DNA of 64,000 nt, from assembly GCF_003236175.1 (NCBI RefSeq), contig NZ_QKTW01000019.1:1-64000 (forward strand), written 5' to 3'. Every line of letters begins with the position of its first letter. Positions within the stretch are counted from its first letter, which is position 1. The notes beneath the pieces are model-generated. The model worked only from the letters and a program-made list of their open reading frames with translations, was not told the DNA's origin and did no database searches. Below, piece after piece: positions 18,343-26,895 of the stretch. The DNA is from Taibaiella soli (GTDB lineage: Bacteria > Bacteroidota > Bacteroidia > Chitinophagales > Chitinophagaceae). The translations under genes and the position numbers were made by a program.

Positions 18343-19830
18343 ATGTATCGCAAGATCTTTGTATTAGCATCCATAGCCGCTATCATGTTCTATGCCTGTA
18401 AGCATGAGGTAAAAACCGAAGTAACTCCTACCGACGGCGGTTATCCTCCGGAGGTTTCGGCCATTATCATGAATAAATGCGCCACTGCAGGTTGCCATAA
18501 TCCGGCGAGCTACCAGAATGCCGGTGGTCTGCTGCTGGATACATGGGATCATATGTTTAACGGCGGCTCAAATGGTGCAGCTGTTGTCGCGTATGCTCCA
18601 GATCTTAGTCCGCTGATGTACTTTGTCAATACGACTAACAATAACAACAGCGATCTGATTAATCAGCCGACGATGCCGTATAATACGACACCGCTTTCTA
18701 CCTCGGAATATAATACACTTAAGAACTGGATTGCCAATGGTGCGCCGGATAAAAACGGAAATGTTCCTTTCGGCAGTAATCCCGAAACCCGGCAAAAAAT
18801 GTATCTCGCTTGTCAGGGCGCAGGTCCTTGCCGTTTGGTGGCAGTAATTGATGCAGATAAAAAAGTGGTGATGCGCTACATCAAAATCGGTGAGCCGGGC
18901 GTATCGGAAGTGGCACACAATATCCGTGTATCACCTGACGGCCGTTATGCATACGTTGGCTTTATCGGCGGTCGCTATGTAGAAAAAATTGATACACGCA
19001 CTGATTCTATCGTGGCAACAGCAGACCTTGGTGTTACCAAACAGTGGAGCGTAATTAATGTTGCTGCAGACGGAAAATCATTAATGATCAGCGACTGGGA
19101 GGGTTCTGGCTCTTTAGCCATCGTTCATACCGATGCGATGACTACTGATCCTTTACTCAACGGTTTCTCATGGCCGCACGGCATTGCCAGCAATCCTACA
19201 TTTGATACTTTCTATGTACCATCGCAATACGGAAATACGTTGTATAAATTCACGCAGGACGGTACTTATTTCAAAACGATCTCTATAGATGGCAAGCCAT
19301 TGACCGTTTCTACAATCAAGGATGTAACCCCTGATCCGCATGATATCCTCATGCTGCCAGATCAATCTAAATACTTCCTTACTTGTGAAAATACCAATGA
19401 GGTTCGCGTTTTTGATGCGCACGCCGATACGCTGATCAAAGTAATGCCAGTAGGCATTTTCCCGCAAGAACTGGCAATTTCCCGAACGAAACCTTATATC
19501 TTAGTCAGCTGTCAGGAAGATACTTCTATGTATCCGCTTTCAAGAGGTTCCGTTTATGTGTTCGATTATACAACGCTATCTTTCGTGAAACGCATTGACG
19601 AATCTTTCTTCCAGCCACATGGCGTGGGCGTGGATGATATCAACAATACCTTCTATGTTGTAAGCCGCAACTTCGATCCAAACGGACCTGCGCCGCACCA
19701 TAGTTCTGAATGCGGCAATAAAAACGGCTGGTACCAGGTTTTTGACCTGACTACGCTTACGCCATTAAGCGGCCGTCGTTATGAAGTAACGCCAGATCCA
19801 TACTTTATTGATCCGAGGTTTAAACCGTAA
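18343..19830 (+). CDS. Lipoprotein: CX4CH cytochrome-like segment plus YVTN propeller (copy 2)
   Basis: 495 residues, closely related along its whole length to the preceding gene: same lipobox region (MFYACKHEVKTEVTP), same CATAGCH motif, same MPYN and WIANGAPDKNG, same propeller blades and the same ending VTPDPYxxDPRFKP. The signal peptide ends at Cys19. Retention of both copies with scattered substitutions suggests both are functional and may differ in ligand. The transcript is closed by a 20-bp perfect hairpin immediately downstream. Confidence 0.75.
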   Translation: MYRKIFVLASIAAIMFYACKHEVKTEVTPTDGGYPPEVSAIIMNKCATAGCHNPASYQNAGGLLLDTWDHMFNGGSNGAAVVAYAPDLSPLMYFVNTTNNNNSDLINQPTMPYNTTPLSTSEYNTLKNWIANGAPDKNGNVPFGSNPETRQKMYLACQGAGPCRLVAVIDADKKVVMRYIKIGEPGVSEVAHNIRVSPDGRYAYVGFIGGRYVEKIDTRTDSIVATADLGVTKQWSVINVAADGKSLMISDWEGSGSLAIVHTDAMTTDPLLNGFSWPHGIASNPTFDTFYVPSQYGNTLYKFTQDGTYFKTISIDGKPLTVSTIKDVTPDPHDILMLPDQSKYFLTCENTNEVRVFDAHADTLIKVMPVGIFPQELAISRTKPYILVSCQEDTSMYPLSRGSVYVFDYTTLSFVKRIDESFFQPHGVGVDDINNTFYVVSRNFDPNGPAPHHSSECGNKNGWYQVFDLTTLTPLSGRRYEVTPDPYFIDPRFKP

Positions 19831-19844
19831 CAAGCAAAAAGCTC

Positions 19845-19898
19845 AAAGCCCAAGGCTTAAAGCTGTGTAAAACTACAGAGCTTTAAGCCTTGGGCTTT
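19845..19898 (+). terminator. Long perfect hairpin built from GCTTTAAGCC words
   Basis: Positions 19845-19864 and 19879-19898 are exact reverse complements (20 bp) with a 14-base loop, followed by a short T-run. It should terminate the second lipoprotein gene. Its arms are members of the AAAGCCTAAGGCTTAAAGC repeat family found between genes elsewhere in the window. Confidence 0.75.
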
Positions 19899-19955
19899 TC
19901 TACAATCCTTATCCAAGTGCTTTTTAGCGTTATGCCTTAAGCTTTCCGCTTTAAA

Positions 19956-20942
19956 TTAAAAAAGTTTCAGCTTCGCTAATCGTTCTATTTCTTTATTGAT
20001 AATGCTGTCCAGCGCTTTCAGTTTGCCTTCTTTATTTCTATAAATCAGGCGGTGGTCTAGTACGGAATGACTGATGTCTTTCAGATCATCTTCTATCACA
20101 AACGTGCGGCCTTTTACGAGTGCATAGGCGCGTAAACATTTCAGAAACGAAATACCGCTACGAGTAGAAGCGCCCAGCGAAATATCCTGATGTTCACGTG
20201 TTGCTCTTACAATATTGCTCACACCACGAATGATCTCTTCATGCAGAAAAACGTTTGACGCAGCATCCTGTAAATTGAGAATATCCTGCATACTGAGGAT
20301 TTGCTCGAGATTAGTCAGGTTATTGGCGATATTGGCATATTCACGATAGATATCAAGTTCCGTAGTTTCATCTACATACCCGAAATAGATTTTCATATAG
20401 AAACGATCCAGCTGCGCAGCGGGCAACGGATATGTACCTTCCATTTCTATCGGGTTTTGCGTGGCAATGGTAAAGAATAATTTCTCCAGCTTCAGCGTAG
20501 TATCACCGACAGTAATCTGATTTTCCGCCATTGACTCCAGCAACGCACTCTGCACTTTAGGCGAAGCACGGTTGATTTCATCAGCCAGCAAAATATTGCA
20601 GAACAACGGCCCGTGTTTAAATACAAACTCCTTATTTCGGTCATCGAAAATATGCGTACCGATCAGGTCCATCGGAAGCAGGTCTGGCGTAAACTGTACG
20701 CGCTTAAACACTACATGCTCGCCCGCCATTCGTCCGCTGATACATTGCGCAATGGTACGTGCCAATACGGTTTTACCAGTACCGGGATTGTCTTCCATAA
20801 GAATGTGTCCACCGGCCAAAAGGCAGGTCACCACTCTTTCTATTTGCCCGCGTTTACCACGAATTACCTTTTCAATCTGGGCAATCAATTGTTGAATAGC
20901 TTCGGTACTATTAATCGTCTTAACGTCTGATGCAGATTCCAT
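19956..20942 (-). CDS. MoxR-family AAA+ ATPase
   Basis: A 328-residue ATPase with Walker A DNPGTGKT (residues 51-58), Walker B LLADEINRASP followed by the family signature QSALLESMAE, sensor 1 IATQNP and a C-terminal lid with SLGASTRSGISFLKC. MoxR proteins act as chaperone-like remodelers, usually with DUF58/VWA partners, which are not adjacent here. The start at MESASDV is the plausible one. The gene stands alone. Confidence 0.9.
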   Translation of the reverse strand: MESASDVKTINSTEAIQQLIAQIEKVIRGKRGQIERVVTCLLAGGHILMEDNPGTGKTVLARTIAQCISGRMAGEHVVFKRVQFTPDLLPMDLIGTHIFDDRNKEFVFKHGPLFCNILLADEINRASPKVQSALLESMAENQITVGDTTLKLEKLFFTIATQNPIEMEGTYPLPAAQLDRFYMKIYFGYVDETTELDIYREYANIANNLTNLEQILSMQDILNLQDAASNVFLHEEIIRGVSNIVRATREHQDISLGASTRSGISFLKCLRAYALVKGRTFVIEDDLKDISHSVLDHRLIYRNKEGKLKALDSIINKEIERLAKLKLF

Positions 20943-21021
20943 TAGCGATAGCTTTATACAATTTTACTGATTTATGCCCGTCAAACAGCAACTAAAGCCA
21001 TAATTTTTTGTGAAACGTGCT

Positions 21022-21150
21022 GAGCTTAAAGGCTAAAGCTTAACGCGAAAAGCTTTCCCTCAATACGAACATACCGAAAATAAATAGAGACGTAGCAAGC
21101 TACGTCTCTGTATAAATGTTTATGCTTTCAGCGTTAAGCTTTACGCTTAG
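21022..21150. repeat. Inverted GCTTAAAGC-family words around a hairpin
   Basis: AAAGGCTAAAGCTTAACGCGAAAAGC lies at about 21027-21052 and opposite-sense words TGCTTTCAGCGTTAAGCTTTACGC at 21123-21146, running into the last codon of purL. Between them sits the hairpin at 21086-21109. The same arrangement occurs around the ahcY terminator. Confidence 0.6.
21086..21109 (-). terminator. Hairpin downstream of purL
   Basis: AGAGACGTAG (21086-21095) pairs with CTACGTCTCT (21100-21109) around CAAG. The minus-strand 3' side is ATTTATTTT, only moderately U-rich. It is a likely purL terminator and is of the AGACG..CGTCT type common between genes in Bacteroidota. Confidence 0.6.
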
Positions 21151-23357
21151 TTAGCCAATTGTTTTTCGATTGCAGTATCGTAAGCTTCTTTCCAATCATT
21201 GAGGAAGCCCCAGCTTTCACCGTCAACTACGATATCCTGATTGTAGTTGATCGTACCCAGTTTCGCAAACGGTACGTTTTTCATTTCAGCTTCGAACAAT
21301 GCATGTAAATCCGGATTCACGCTCACCACTACGCGGCTCTGAGCTTCACCAAACAAGAATGCATCTTTACGGATATTTGCATCAGTGCTGATGTTGAAAC
21401 CAAGACCGCCTGCCATTGCACTTTCCAGCAAGGTTACAAACAGACCACCTTCTGAAATATCGTGCGCAGAGAAGATCAATTTCAGTTTGATCAAACGCAG
21501 AATTGTTTCCTGTACTGCCGCTTCTTCTTCAAGATCGAAGTAAGGAGCCGGGCTGTGCGTTACATTCTTAATGTGGTGCAGGTATTCAGAACAGTTGATA
21601 TCATTGCGGTTCAGACCTACTACATAAATCAGATCACCAGGCTTTTTGAAATTCATGGTCATCTTATCAGTCAGAGATTCAAGCACACCCACCATACCGA
21701 TTGTTGGTGTCGGATAAACCGGACCATCTTCGCTCTGGTTATAGAAGCTCACGTTACCGCCGGTTACAGGCGTATCGAACTTAAGACAAGCTTCGCCCAT
21801 ACCTTTAATAGCGTTTACAAACTGGTAGTATACTTCCGGATTGTAAGGGTTACCAAAGTTCAGACAGTTGGTAATTGCTACCGGCGTACCACCACTACAA
21901 ACGATATTACGTGCTGCTTCCGCAACTGCGATCATACCGCCTTTGTACGGATCAGCAAATACATAACGGCTGTTACAGTCTGTAGTTACCGCCAGCGCTT
22001 TTTTAGTGCCGTGTACGCGTACCACAGGTGCATCGCTTGGTGCATTTGTGTGTGTGTTACCAGTTCCTACCATTGAATCGTACTGATTGTACACCCAACG
22101 CTTAGAAGCGATCGTAGGCAATTGAACCAGGCTGTAAGCCACTTCTTTCAGATCTGAAGGAACAATGATGCTTTCAGCGTTGAACTTCGCGATCTCCTGG
22201 AAATATTTAGGTTCTGTATATTCTCTATCATAAACAGGAGCGCCGCCACCGAGCACCATGCTTTCTGCAGGCACATCCGCAACCAGTTCACCGTCCATAT
22301 AGTATTTCAGATTCTGATCTTTAGTCACTTCACCGATCTGTACGCAATGGATATCCCATTTGTCAAAGATCGCCTGCATTTCTGCCTCTTTACCTTTCTC
22401 TACTACAACCAGCATACGTTCCTGGCTTTCGCTGAGCAGCATTTCCCAAGGCTTCATGTTTGACTGGCGTGTTGGCACTTTGTCAAGGTGAATGATCATG
22501 CCGTGTTCACCCTTAGCAGACATTTCACTGGTAGAACAAGTGATACCTGCAGCACCCATATCCTGCATACCGATTACTACACCTGTTTTGATGAGTTCCA
22601 GACATGCCTCGAGGAGTTTTTTCTCTTCAAACGGATCACCTACCTGTACAGCAGGCAGATCGTTAATGCTATCTTCAGAAATATCAGCAGAAGCGAAAGA
22701 CGCACCGCCGATACCGTCTTTACCAGTAGCCGCACCTACTATGAATACCGGATTGCCGGCGCCATGTGAAGTTGCAGAAACAGTAAGACCTTTATTTACT
22801 TCTACCACGCCAACACTCATTGCATTAACGAGCGGATTAGTCTGGTAACAATTTTCGAAATAGATTTCGCCACCTACAGTCGGTACGCCAAAGCAGTTAC
22901 CGTAATGACCGATACCCTTTACTACGCCTTTCAGCAACCATTTTGTTTTTGGATTGTCCAGTTTACCAAAACGGAGAGAATTCAGCGAAGCGATCGGACG
23001 AGCACCCATTGTGAAGATATCACGGTGAATACCGCCAACACCTGTTGCTGCGCCCTGGAATGGTTCAATTGCAGAAGGGTGGTTATGGGATTCGATTTTA
23101 AACACACAACCCCAACCGTCACCGATATCAACGAGACCAGCGTTTTCTTCACCAGCCTTTACAAGCAGTTTTTCACCATCGCGTGGCAATGTTTTCAGCC
23201 ATTTGATGGAGTTTTTATAACTACAGTGTTCACTCCACATAACAGAGTACATTGCAGTTTCAGTGAAATTGGGCGTGCGACCCAGTACTTCTTTAATCTT
23301 TTCAAATTCTTCTTCGCGAAGGCCAAGTTTTATAGCCTGGTCGAGTGTTGCCTGCAT
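21147..23357 (-). CDS. purL: Phosphoribosylformylglycinamidine synthase subunit PurL
   Basis: 736 residues from [13 protein letters not shown]; the upstream in-frame extension (to 23444) lacks conservation. PurL, with PurS and PurQ, converts FGAR to FGAM in step four of purine synthesis, using ATP and ammonia. Visible blocks include [14 protein letters not shown], the [24 protein letters not shown] loop region, [28 protein letters not shown] and [18 protein letters not shown]. The length is that of the small PurL type that needs separate PurQ and PurS, which are not adjacent. Confidence 0.95.
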   Translation of the reverse strand: MQATLDQAIKLGLREEEFEKIKEVLGRTPNFTETAMYSVMWSEHCSYKNSIKWLKTLPRDGEKLLVKAGEENAGLVDIGDGWGCVFKIESHNHPSAIEPFQGAATGVGGIHRDIFTMGARPIASLNSLRFGKLDNPKTKWLLKGVVKGIGHYGNCFGVPTVGGEIYFENCYQTNPLVNAMSVGVVEVNKGLTVSATSHGAGNPVFIVGAATGKDGIGGASFASADISEDSINDLPAVQVGDPFEEKKLLEACLELIKTGVVIGMQDMGAAGITCSTSEMSAKGEHGMIIHLDKVPTRQSNMKPWEMLLSESQERMLVVVEKGKEAEMQAIFDKWDIHCVQIGEVTKDQNLKYYMDGELVADVPAESMVLGGGAPVYDREYTEPKYFQEIAKFNAESIIVPSDLKEVAYSLVQLPTIASKRWVYNQYDSMVGTGNTHTNAPSDAPVVRVHGTKKALAVTTDCNSRYVFADPYKGGMIAVAEAARNIVCSGGTPVAITNCLNFGNPYNPEVYYQFVNAIKGMGEACLKFDTPVTGGNVSFYNQSEDGPVYPTPTIGMVGVLESLTDKMTMNFKKPGDLIYVVGLNRNDINCSEYLHHIKNVTHSPAPYFDLEEEAAVQETILRLIKLKLIFSAHDISEGGLFVTLLESAMAGGLGFNISTDANIRKDAFLFGEAQSRVVVSVNPDLHALFEAEMKNVPFAKLGTINYNQDIVVDGESWGFLNDWKEAYDTAIEKQLAN

Positions 23358-23393
23358 GAAATGCAAATATTTTGAGGACGTGAAAAACTGCTG

Positions 23394-23401
23394 CAAAAGT
23401 A
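23394..23401 (-). promoter_or_regulatory. Putative -7 element of purL
   Basis: The minus strand reads TACTTTTG, matching the Bacteroidota -7 consensus TANNTTTG, about 37 bases before the purL start codon. No convincing -33 TTTG is seen. Confidence 0.4.
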
Positions 23402-23487
23402 CACTAATTCGGCGAAAGGCGAAACGTGGATGGGGAATGGGCAATGGTGAATACCCGTAAAATGTGAAAAGTCAAACTTAAAAGCTA

Positions 23488-23526
23488 ATCAAAATCACTG
23501 ATTTTCTGATCGCTGATGGCTGATTT
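23488..23526. repeat. ATCACTGATTTTCTGATCGCTGAT word repeat
   Basis: Imperfect repeats of CTGATTTTCTGATCGCTGATGGCTGATT lie in the gap between purL and the next gene. Neighbouring words GGGAATGGGCAATGGTGAA (near 23433) and GGTTAATGGTCAATGGTGAA (near 23538) form a second small family. The whole 23402-23696 gap holds no gene. Confidence 0.5.
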
Positions 23527-23633
23527 GGATGCAAGATTGGTTAATGGTCAATGGTGAACGCCGGCTAAACGTGAAAAATCGAACGTGTACCATCAGTAAA
23601 ATCGCGGACTTGCAATATGATACTATCCATTTC

Positions 23634-23661
23634 GTAGTGGTGTAGCGCGCTACACCACTAC
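23634..23661. repeat. 28-bp perfect palindrome
   Basis: GTAGTGGTGTAGCG and its exact reverse complement abut with no spacer. It lies 36 bases before the acetyltransferase start. It has no T-run on the plus strand and belongs by style to the GTAGC..GCTAC intergenic palindromes. Confidence 0.7.
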
Positions 23662-23696
23662 CGCCCGCTATTTGCAGATTTTCATGTTATTTTGAA

Positions 23697-24113
23697 TTGG
23701 CAAATGCCGACTTTATGGAAATAATAAATAGTATCATTCCCGTAGAAACTTATCGCAGGTTGCGCCGGGAATGTGGTCTTTCAGACAAAACGGAACAAGC
23801 CGCCACTATTGGCCTGAAAAAAACGGTACATTCTGTGATGGTAAAAGAAGCGGCTGAAGTGATCGGAATGGGACGGCTGATTGGCGATGGCGGCTGCTTT
23901 TGTCAGATCGTGGATATCTGCGTATTGCCGCAGTACCAGGGAAAAGGTATTGGCAAAATAATCATGAAGGACTTAACGGACTTTATTCAAACTCAACTGC
24001 CTGAATCTTGCTATATAAGCCTGCTGGCAGACGGCGACGCTTCCTTTCTTTACGAACAGTTCGGATTTAAGGATGCCATGCCGCAGTCGAAGGGGATGTT
24101 TTTAAAACGCTGA
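23697..24113 (+). CDS. GNAT-family N-acetyltransferase
   Basis: A 138-residue GNAT protein of unknown substrate. Conserved elements are YRRLRREC near the N-terminus, CQIVDICVLPQYQGKGIGKIIM (beta 4 and the acetyl-CoA loop QGKGIG) and SLLADGDASFLYEQFGF. The called start is TTG (MANADFMEI); the ATG at 23715 (MEIINSI) is an equally good start, and I cannot decide between them. The gene sits between the purL gap and the convergent ribosomal operon. Confidence 0.8.
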   Translation: MANADFMEIINSIIPVETYRRLRRECGLSDKTEQAATIGLKKTVHSVMVKEAAEVIGMGRLIGDGGCFCQIVDICVLPQYQGKGIGKIIMKDLTDFIQTQLPESCYISLLADGDASFLYEQFGFKDAMPQSKGMFLKR

Positions 24114-24211
24114 TTTTCCTCGTGTTCCTCATCCCTGAACGGAGTCGAAGGAAGTACGTTGTGGTTGCTCTGAACGATGTGTGGGGAGAAGAAACGATCA
24201 ACAATAAAAGA

Positions 24212-24246
24212 AAACGGTCGGACGACTTGAAGCCATCCGACCGTTT
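24212..24246 (-). terminator. Terminator of the rpsF-rpsR-rplI operon, degenerate repeat copy
   Basis: A stem of 16 bp with two mismatches (24212-24227 with 24231-24246), carrying the same GGTCGGACGACTTGAAG core as the perfect hairpin at 2255-2291. It lies downstream of rplI on the minus strand. Confidence 0.75.
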
Positions 24247-24289
24247 ATTTATTCAGATAATTTGGGCAACGCCCACATTATCGCGTTAA

Positions 24290-24736
24290 TTATTCACCTA
24301 CTACTTCGAATTCCAGAGCAACGATGTTGTCTTTACCGAAGTCGATTTGAGCTTTGTAAGTACCCAGCTCTTTCACTTCATCAAGGATATTGATGCGGCG
24401 ACGGTCGATTTCGTATCCTTTTTGCTCACGGATAGCGCGACCCAGTTGGATTGCAGTTACAGAACCGAAGATTTTACCGCTAGTACCGATCTTAGCACCA
24501 ACTTTCACTGGAGCAGAAGACAGTGCAGTGCGAACTTCCGCGATCTGCGCCAACAGTTTTTCTTCACGTTTTTGCAATTGTTTGCGGCGTTCTTCCAGAA
24601 CTTTCAGGTTAGAACCGCTCGCTTCGATTGCATATTTCTGAGGGATCAGGTAGTTGCGTGCATAGCCAGGCTTCACGTCTACCAGTTCATGGGCAGCGCC
24701 CAGATTATCTACGTCTTTTATCAGAATTACTTGCAT
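24290..24736 (-). CDS. rplI: 50S ribosomal protein L9
   Basis: 148 residues. The N-terminal domain has VILIKDVDNLGAAHELVDVKPGYARNYLIP, the L9 signature, then the long connecting helix and a C-terminal domain with IGTSGKIFGSVT. It binds 23S rRNA near the L1 stalk. It is the last gene of the S6-S18-L9 operon, 34 bases after rpsR. Confidence 0.96.
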   Translation of the reverse strand: MQVILIKDVDNLGAAHELVDVKPGYARNYLIPQKYAIEASGSNLKVLEERRKQLQKREEKLLAQIAEVRTALSSAPVKVGAKIGTSGKIFGSVTAIQLGRAIREQKGYEIDRRRINILDEVKELGTYKAQIDFGKDNIVALEFEVVGE

Positions 24737-24770
24737 GGAATTTTACTTAAAAATGTGAAACGATCACTGA

Positions 24771-25037
24771 CTATTTTAACAGATCAGTTACATAAGGCAA
24801 CAATGCGAGCTGACGAGCTTTTTTAATAGCCTGTGCTACTTTACGCTGGAATTTCAGGGAGTTACCACTGATACGGCGAGGAAGCATTTTACCTTGTTCG
24901 TTCAGGAATTTTTTCAGGAATTCTGCGTCTTTGTAATCGACGTATTTAATTCCCATTTTTTTGAAACGACAGTATTTCTTCTGACGTTTTTCAACACGTG
25001 TGGAAGTGAGAAATTTGATTTCGTTTTGCTTAGCCAT
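24771..25037 (-). CDS. rpsR: 30S ribosomal protein S18
   Basis: 88 residues with [18 protein letters not shown] and the S18 signature [21 protein letters not shown] plus LLPYV. It forms a heterodimer with S6 on the small-subunit platform. The short basic N-terminal extension is typical of Bacteroidota. Middle gene of the operon. Confidence 0.96.
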   Translation of the reverse strand: MAKQNEIKFLTSTRVEKRQKKYCRFKKMGIKYVDYKDAEFLKKFLNEQGKMLPRRISGNSLKFQRKVAQAIKKARQLALLPYVTDLLK

Positions 25038-25058
25038 TGTGTACAGTTTTTAAATTGA

Positions 25059-25418
25059 TTAAACAGTTTCTACTTCAGCACCTTTGTTGCGCTTTTTAGC
25101 ATTGTATTCAACTGCGTATTTATCCAGGCGGGTAACCATGCGACGCATAATGTTTTCGTCACGGTTCATCTGGATTTCCATTTTAGCGTTTACTTCAGTA
25201 GGCGCTTTGTACTCGATCAACCAGTACAGACCAGTTGTCTTTTTCTCAATTGGGTAAGCCAGGGAACGAAGGCCCATTGCATTTTGGTGAACGATTTCGC
25301 CACCATTGTCTTTGATGAAGTCTGCAAACTTCTTCTGAGCGTTCTTGAAGTCATCTTCTGCCAGAACCGGCGTAAAGATCACCATCAGCTCGTAGCTTTG
25401 AAGGTTGTTTGTTGCCAT
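25059..25418 (-). CDS. rpsF: 30S ribosomal protein S6
   Basis: 119 residues: YELMVIFTPVLAEDD, GLRSLAYPIEKKTTGLYWLIEYKAP and the late RMVTRLDKYAVEY are S6 features. It partners S18 and opens the S6-S18-L9 operon, 21 bases ahead of rpsR. Confidence 0.96.
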   Translation of the reverse strand: MATNNLQSYELMVIFTPVLAEDDFKNAQKKFADFIKDNGGEIVHQNAMGLRSLAYPIEKKTTGLYWLIEYKAPTEVNAKMEIQMNRDENIMRRMVTRLDKYAVEYNAKKRNKGAEVETV

Positions 25419-25505
25419 AATAAATATGTTTTTAAAATGATTCCCAATTGTCCGGCAGCAACGCTGGATACCGTTTTACCGGCAGCCGAACACAATTTGG
25501 GATTG

Positions 25506-25513
25506 CAAAGGTA
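25506..25513 (-). promoter_or_regulatory. Putative -7 element of the rpsF operon
   Basis: The minus strand reads TACCTTTG (TANNTTTG consensus), giving a 5' leader of roughly 80 bases. Just downstream on the same strand, the leader around 25450-25500 includes a GGCAGCC/CAGCAACGCTGG-like GC-rich stretch that may fold, possibly linked to S6-S18 autoregulation; that is speculative. Confidence 0.4.
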
Positions 25514-25658
25514 GGAATTATTATGTTTTGTTGAGCTGTGAAGTTGTAAAATTTGTAAAGCTGTACTCCAACCAAGGGCATACATTTCACAATCAGTCAT
25601 TTACATTTATAAATCACTTCAGAAACAATCAACTTTACAAATCGGCGATCAAGCGAAA

Positions 25659-26171
25659 TTACAAAGAACCCAGCACCATCCGCGCTCTTGCCCGAAAACC
25701 GGCCGTGGCTCCCTGCTCCAGCTGGTCTTCTATAATACTGACCAATTCCTGCCTGATCTCAGGATATTTACAGGCCAGATTTCCCAACACAGTCATTGAA
25801 AAACAACGCACTGCAACGGTTTCTTTTGGATCGGCGAGAAATTCAAAACACGCAAACATCACCGGCCCCTCCAAGGATTCAGGAATTGGAACATGCTGCA
25901 ACATACGAACGACGTTCCTCCTTACCGCCACCGGCAACTCAGGCTCCTGCATTCGTTCCGCAAACAAAGACAAATAAGGCTCAATGAGTTTCGGATATTT
26001 TTCGGCAACTAAACTAATGACCCACGCCACCCGTTGTACTACACGATATTCATCTTCCAGAAACAGTTCTATCAATTTCTCGAAACGCCTTTTATTACTG
26101 CCAATGTAATTGGCAATCAGTGTAGACTGTTCTTTTGAATGTTCTTCGAGTATTGCTGTTCTTAGATCCAT
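25659..26171 (-). CDS. HEAT-repeat-like protein of unknown function
   Basis: A 170-residue all-helical protein with repeated helix pairs such as RVVQRVAWVISLVAEKYPKL, VAVRRNVVRMLQHV and VAVRCFSMTVLGNLACKYP, the pattern of HEAT/armadillo-like repeats. No signal peptide or catalytic motif is visible, so it is probably a cytoplasmic protein-binding scaffold. I do not recognise a specific family. It lies alone between the ribosomal operon and the DUF962 gene. Confidence 0.65.
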   Translation of the reverse strand: MDLRTAILEEHSKEQSTLIANYIGSNKRRFEKLIELFLEDEYRVVQRVAWVISLVAEKYPKLIEPYLSLFAERMQEPELPVAVRRNVVRMLQHVPIPESLEGPVMFACFEFLADPKETVAVRCFSMTVLGNLACKYPEIRQELVSIIEDQLEQGATAGFRARARMVLGSL

Positions 26172-26177
26172 TTTTCG

Positions 26178-26292
26178 TTCCGGTTAATTGGTTAAAGCGC
26201 TAAAGCGTTAATTGGTCGTTGCATAATCTGGCCGATTTCCAATTTACCATTTTTAGCTATCCCCGACAGATTTAACCATTTACCTTTTTAAC
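26178..26292. repeat. GGTTAATTGG / TTAACCATTTACC word repeats
   Basis: Words GGTTAATTGGTTAAAGCGC and GCGTTAATTGGTC at 26181-26216 face opposite-sense words TTTAACCATTTACC at about 26271-26286. This is the same family as 26786-26895 on the other side of the DUF962 gene. Confidence 0.55.
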
Positions 26293-26320
26293 GAATTGTC
26301 GTTTTTCGTAAATTAAGAGC

Positions 26321-26788
26321 ATGAAAAGCATTCAGACATGGTTGTCGGAATATGGTGAAAGTCACCAGAATCACACCAATAAAATGATTCACTGGATATG
26401 CGTGCCCTCCATTTTCTTTTCGATCGTTGGCTTGTTCTACAGCATCAAACTGCCGGTTATGCTCAGTTCGAATTTATCATTAAACGTGGCGATGATTCTG
26501 TTGGTATTAATCGTCATTTATTATGCATCATTATCACGCACTATATGGATCGGCATGTTGTTGTTCTGCATGATTTGTCTGTTGCTTTGCCGTTTTATAG
26601 AAACACATTTCACCATGCCGCTCTGGCAAATCAGCATTATCATTTTCGTACTCGCCTGGATCGGGCAATTTTACGGTCATAAAATCGAAGGCAAAAAACC
26701 TTCTTTTCTCAAAGACCTCCAGTTTCTGCTCATCGGTCCGGCCTGGCTGATGAGCTTTATTTACGGTCGTCTGCACATTTCCCTTTAG
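26321..26788 (+). CDS. DUF962/Mpo1-like membrane protein
   Basis: A 155-residue integral membrane protein with four or five predicted helices. It carries the family motifs YGESHQNHTNKMIHWICVP at the N-terminus and WIGQFYGHKIEGKKPSFLKD near the C-terminus. Yeast Mpo1 of this family is an iron-dependent dioxygenase acting on 2-hydroxy fatty acids, and the conserved His residues here (H15, H17, H24 and the late GH) fit that metal site. Bacterial function is unproven; a lipid role is inferred. Confidence 0.8.
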   Translation: MKSIQTWLSEYGESHQNHTNKMIHWICVPSIFFSIVGLFYSIKLPVMLSSNLSLNVAMILLVLIVIYYASLSRTIWIGMLLFCMICLLLCRFIETHFTMPLWQISIIIFVLAWIGQFYGHKIEGKKPSFLKDLQFLLIGPAWLMSFIYGRLHISL

Positions 26789-26895
26789 TTAACTGGTTAA
26801 CGAGTTAAATTAGTCAAACGTAACAAACCACGACTGATTTAACCTTTCGACAAATTAACCATTTAACCAATTGCCCCCTTAACTATTTAACCGAT
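26786..26895. repeat. Inverted TTAACCAATTAACC word repeats
   Basis: AGTTAACTGGTTAACGAGTTAAATTAG at 26787-26812 faces opposite-sense words (TTAACCATTTAACCAATT, TTAACTATTTAACC) at about 26839-26892. The array runs over the stop codons of both flanking genes, so their final codons are part of the repeat. Confidence 0.6.

Noticed and set aside
18343-19830. Second lipoprotein copy as a recent assembly artefact
   Set aside because: The two copies differ throughout by many substitutions and have different spacers, so they are genuine paralogues.
23358-23444. N-terminal extension of purL
   Set aside because: The upstream codons lie over the putative promoter and show no PurL features; MQATLDQ is the natural start.
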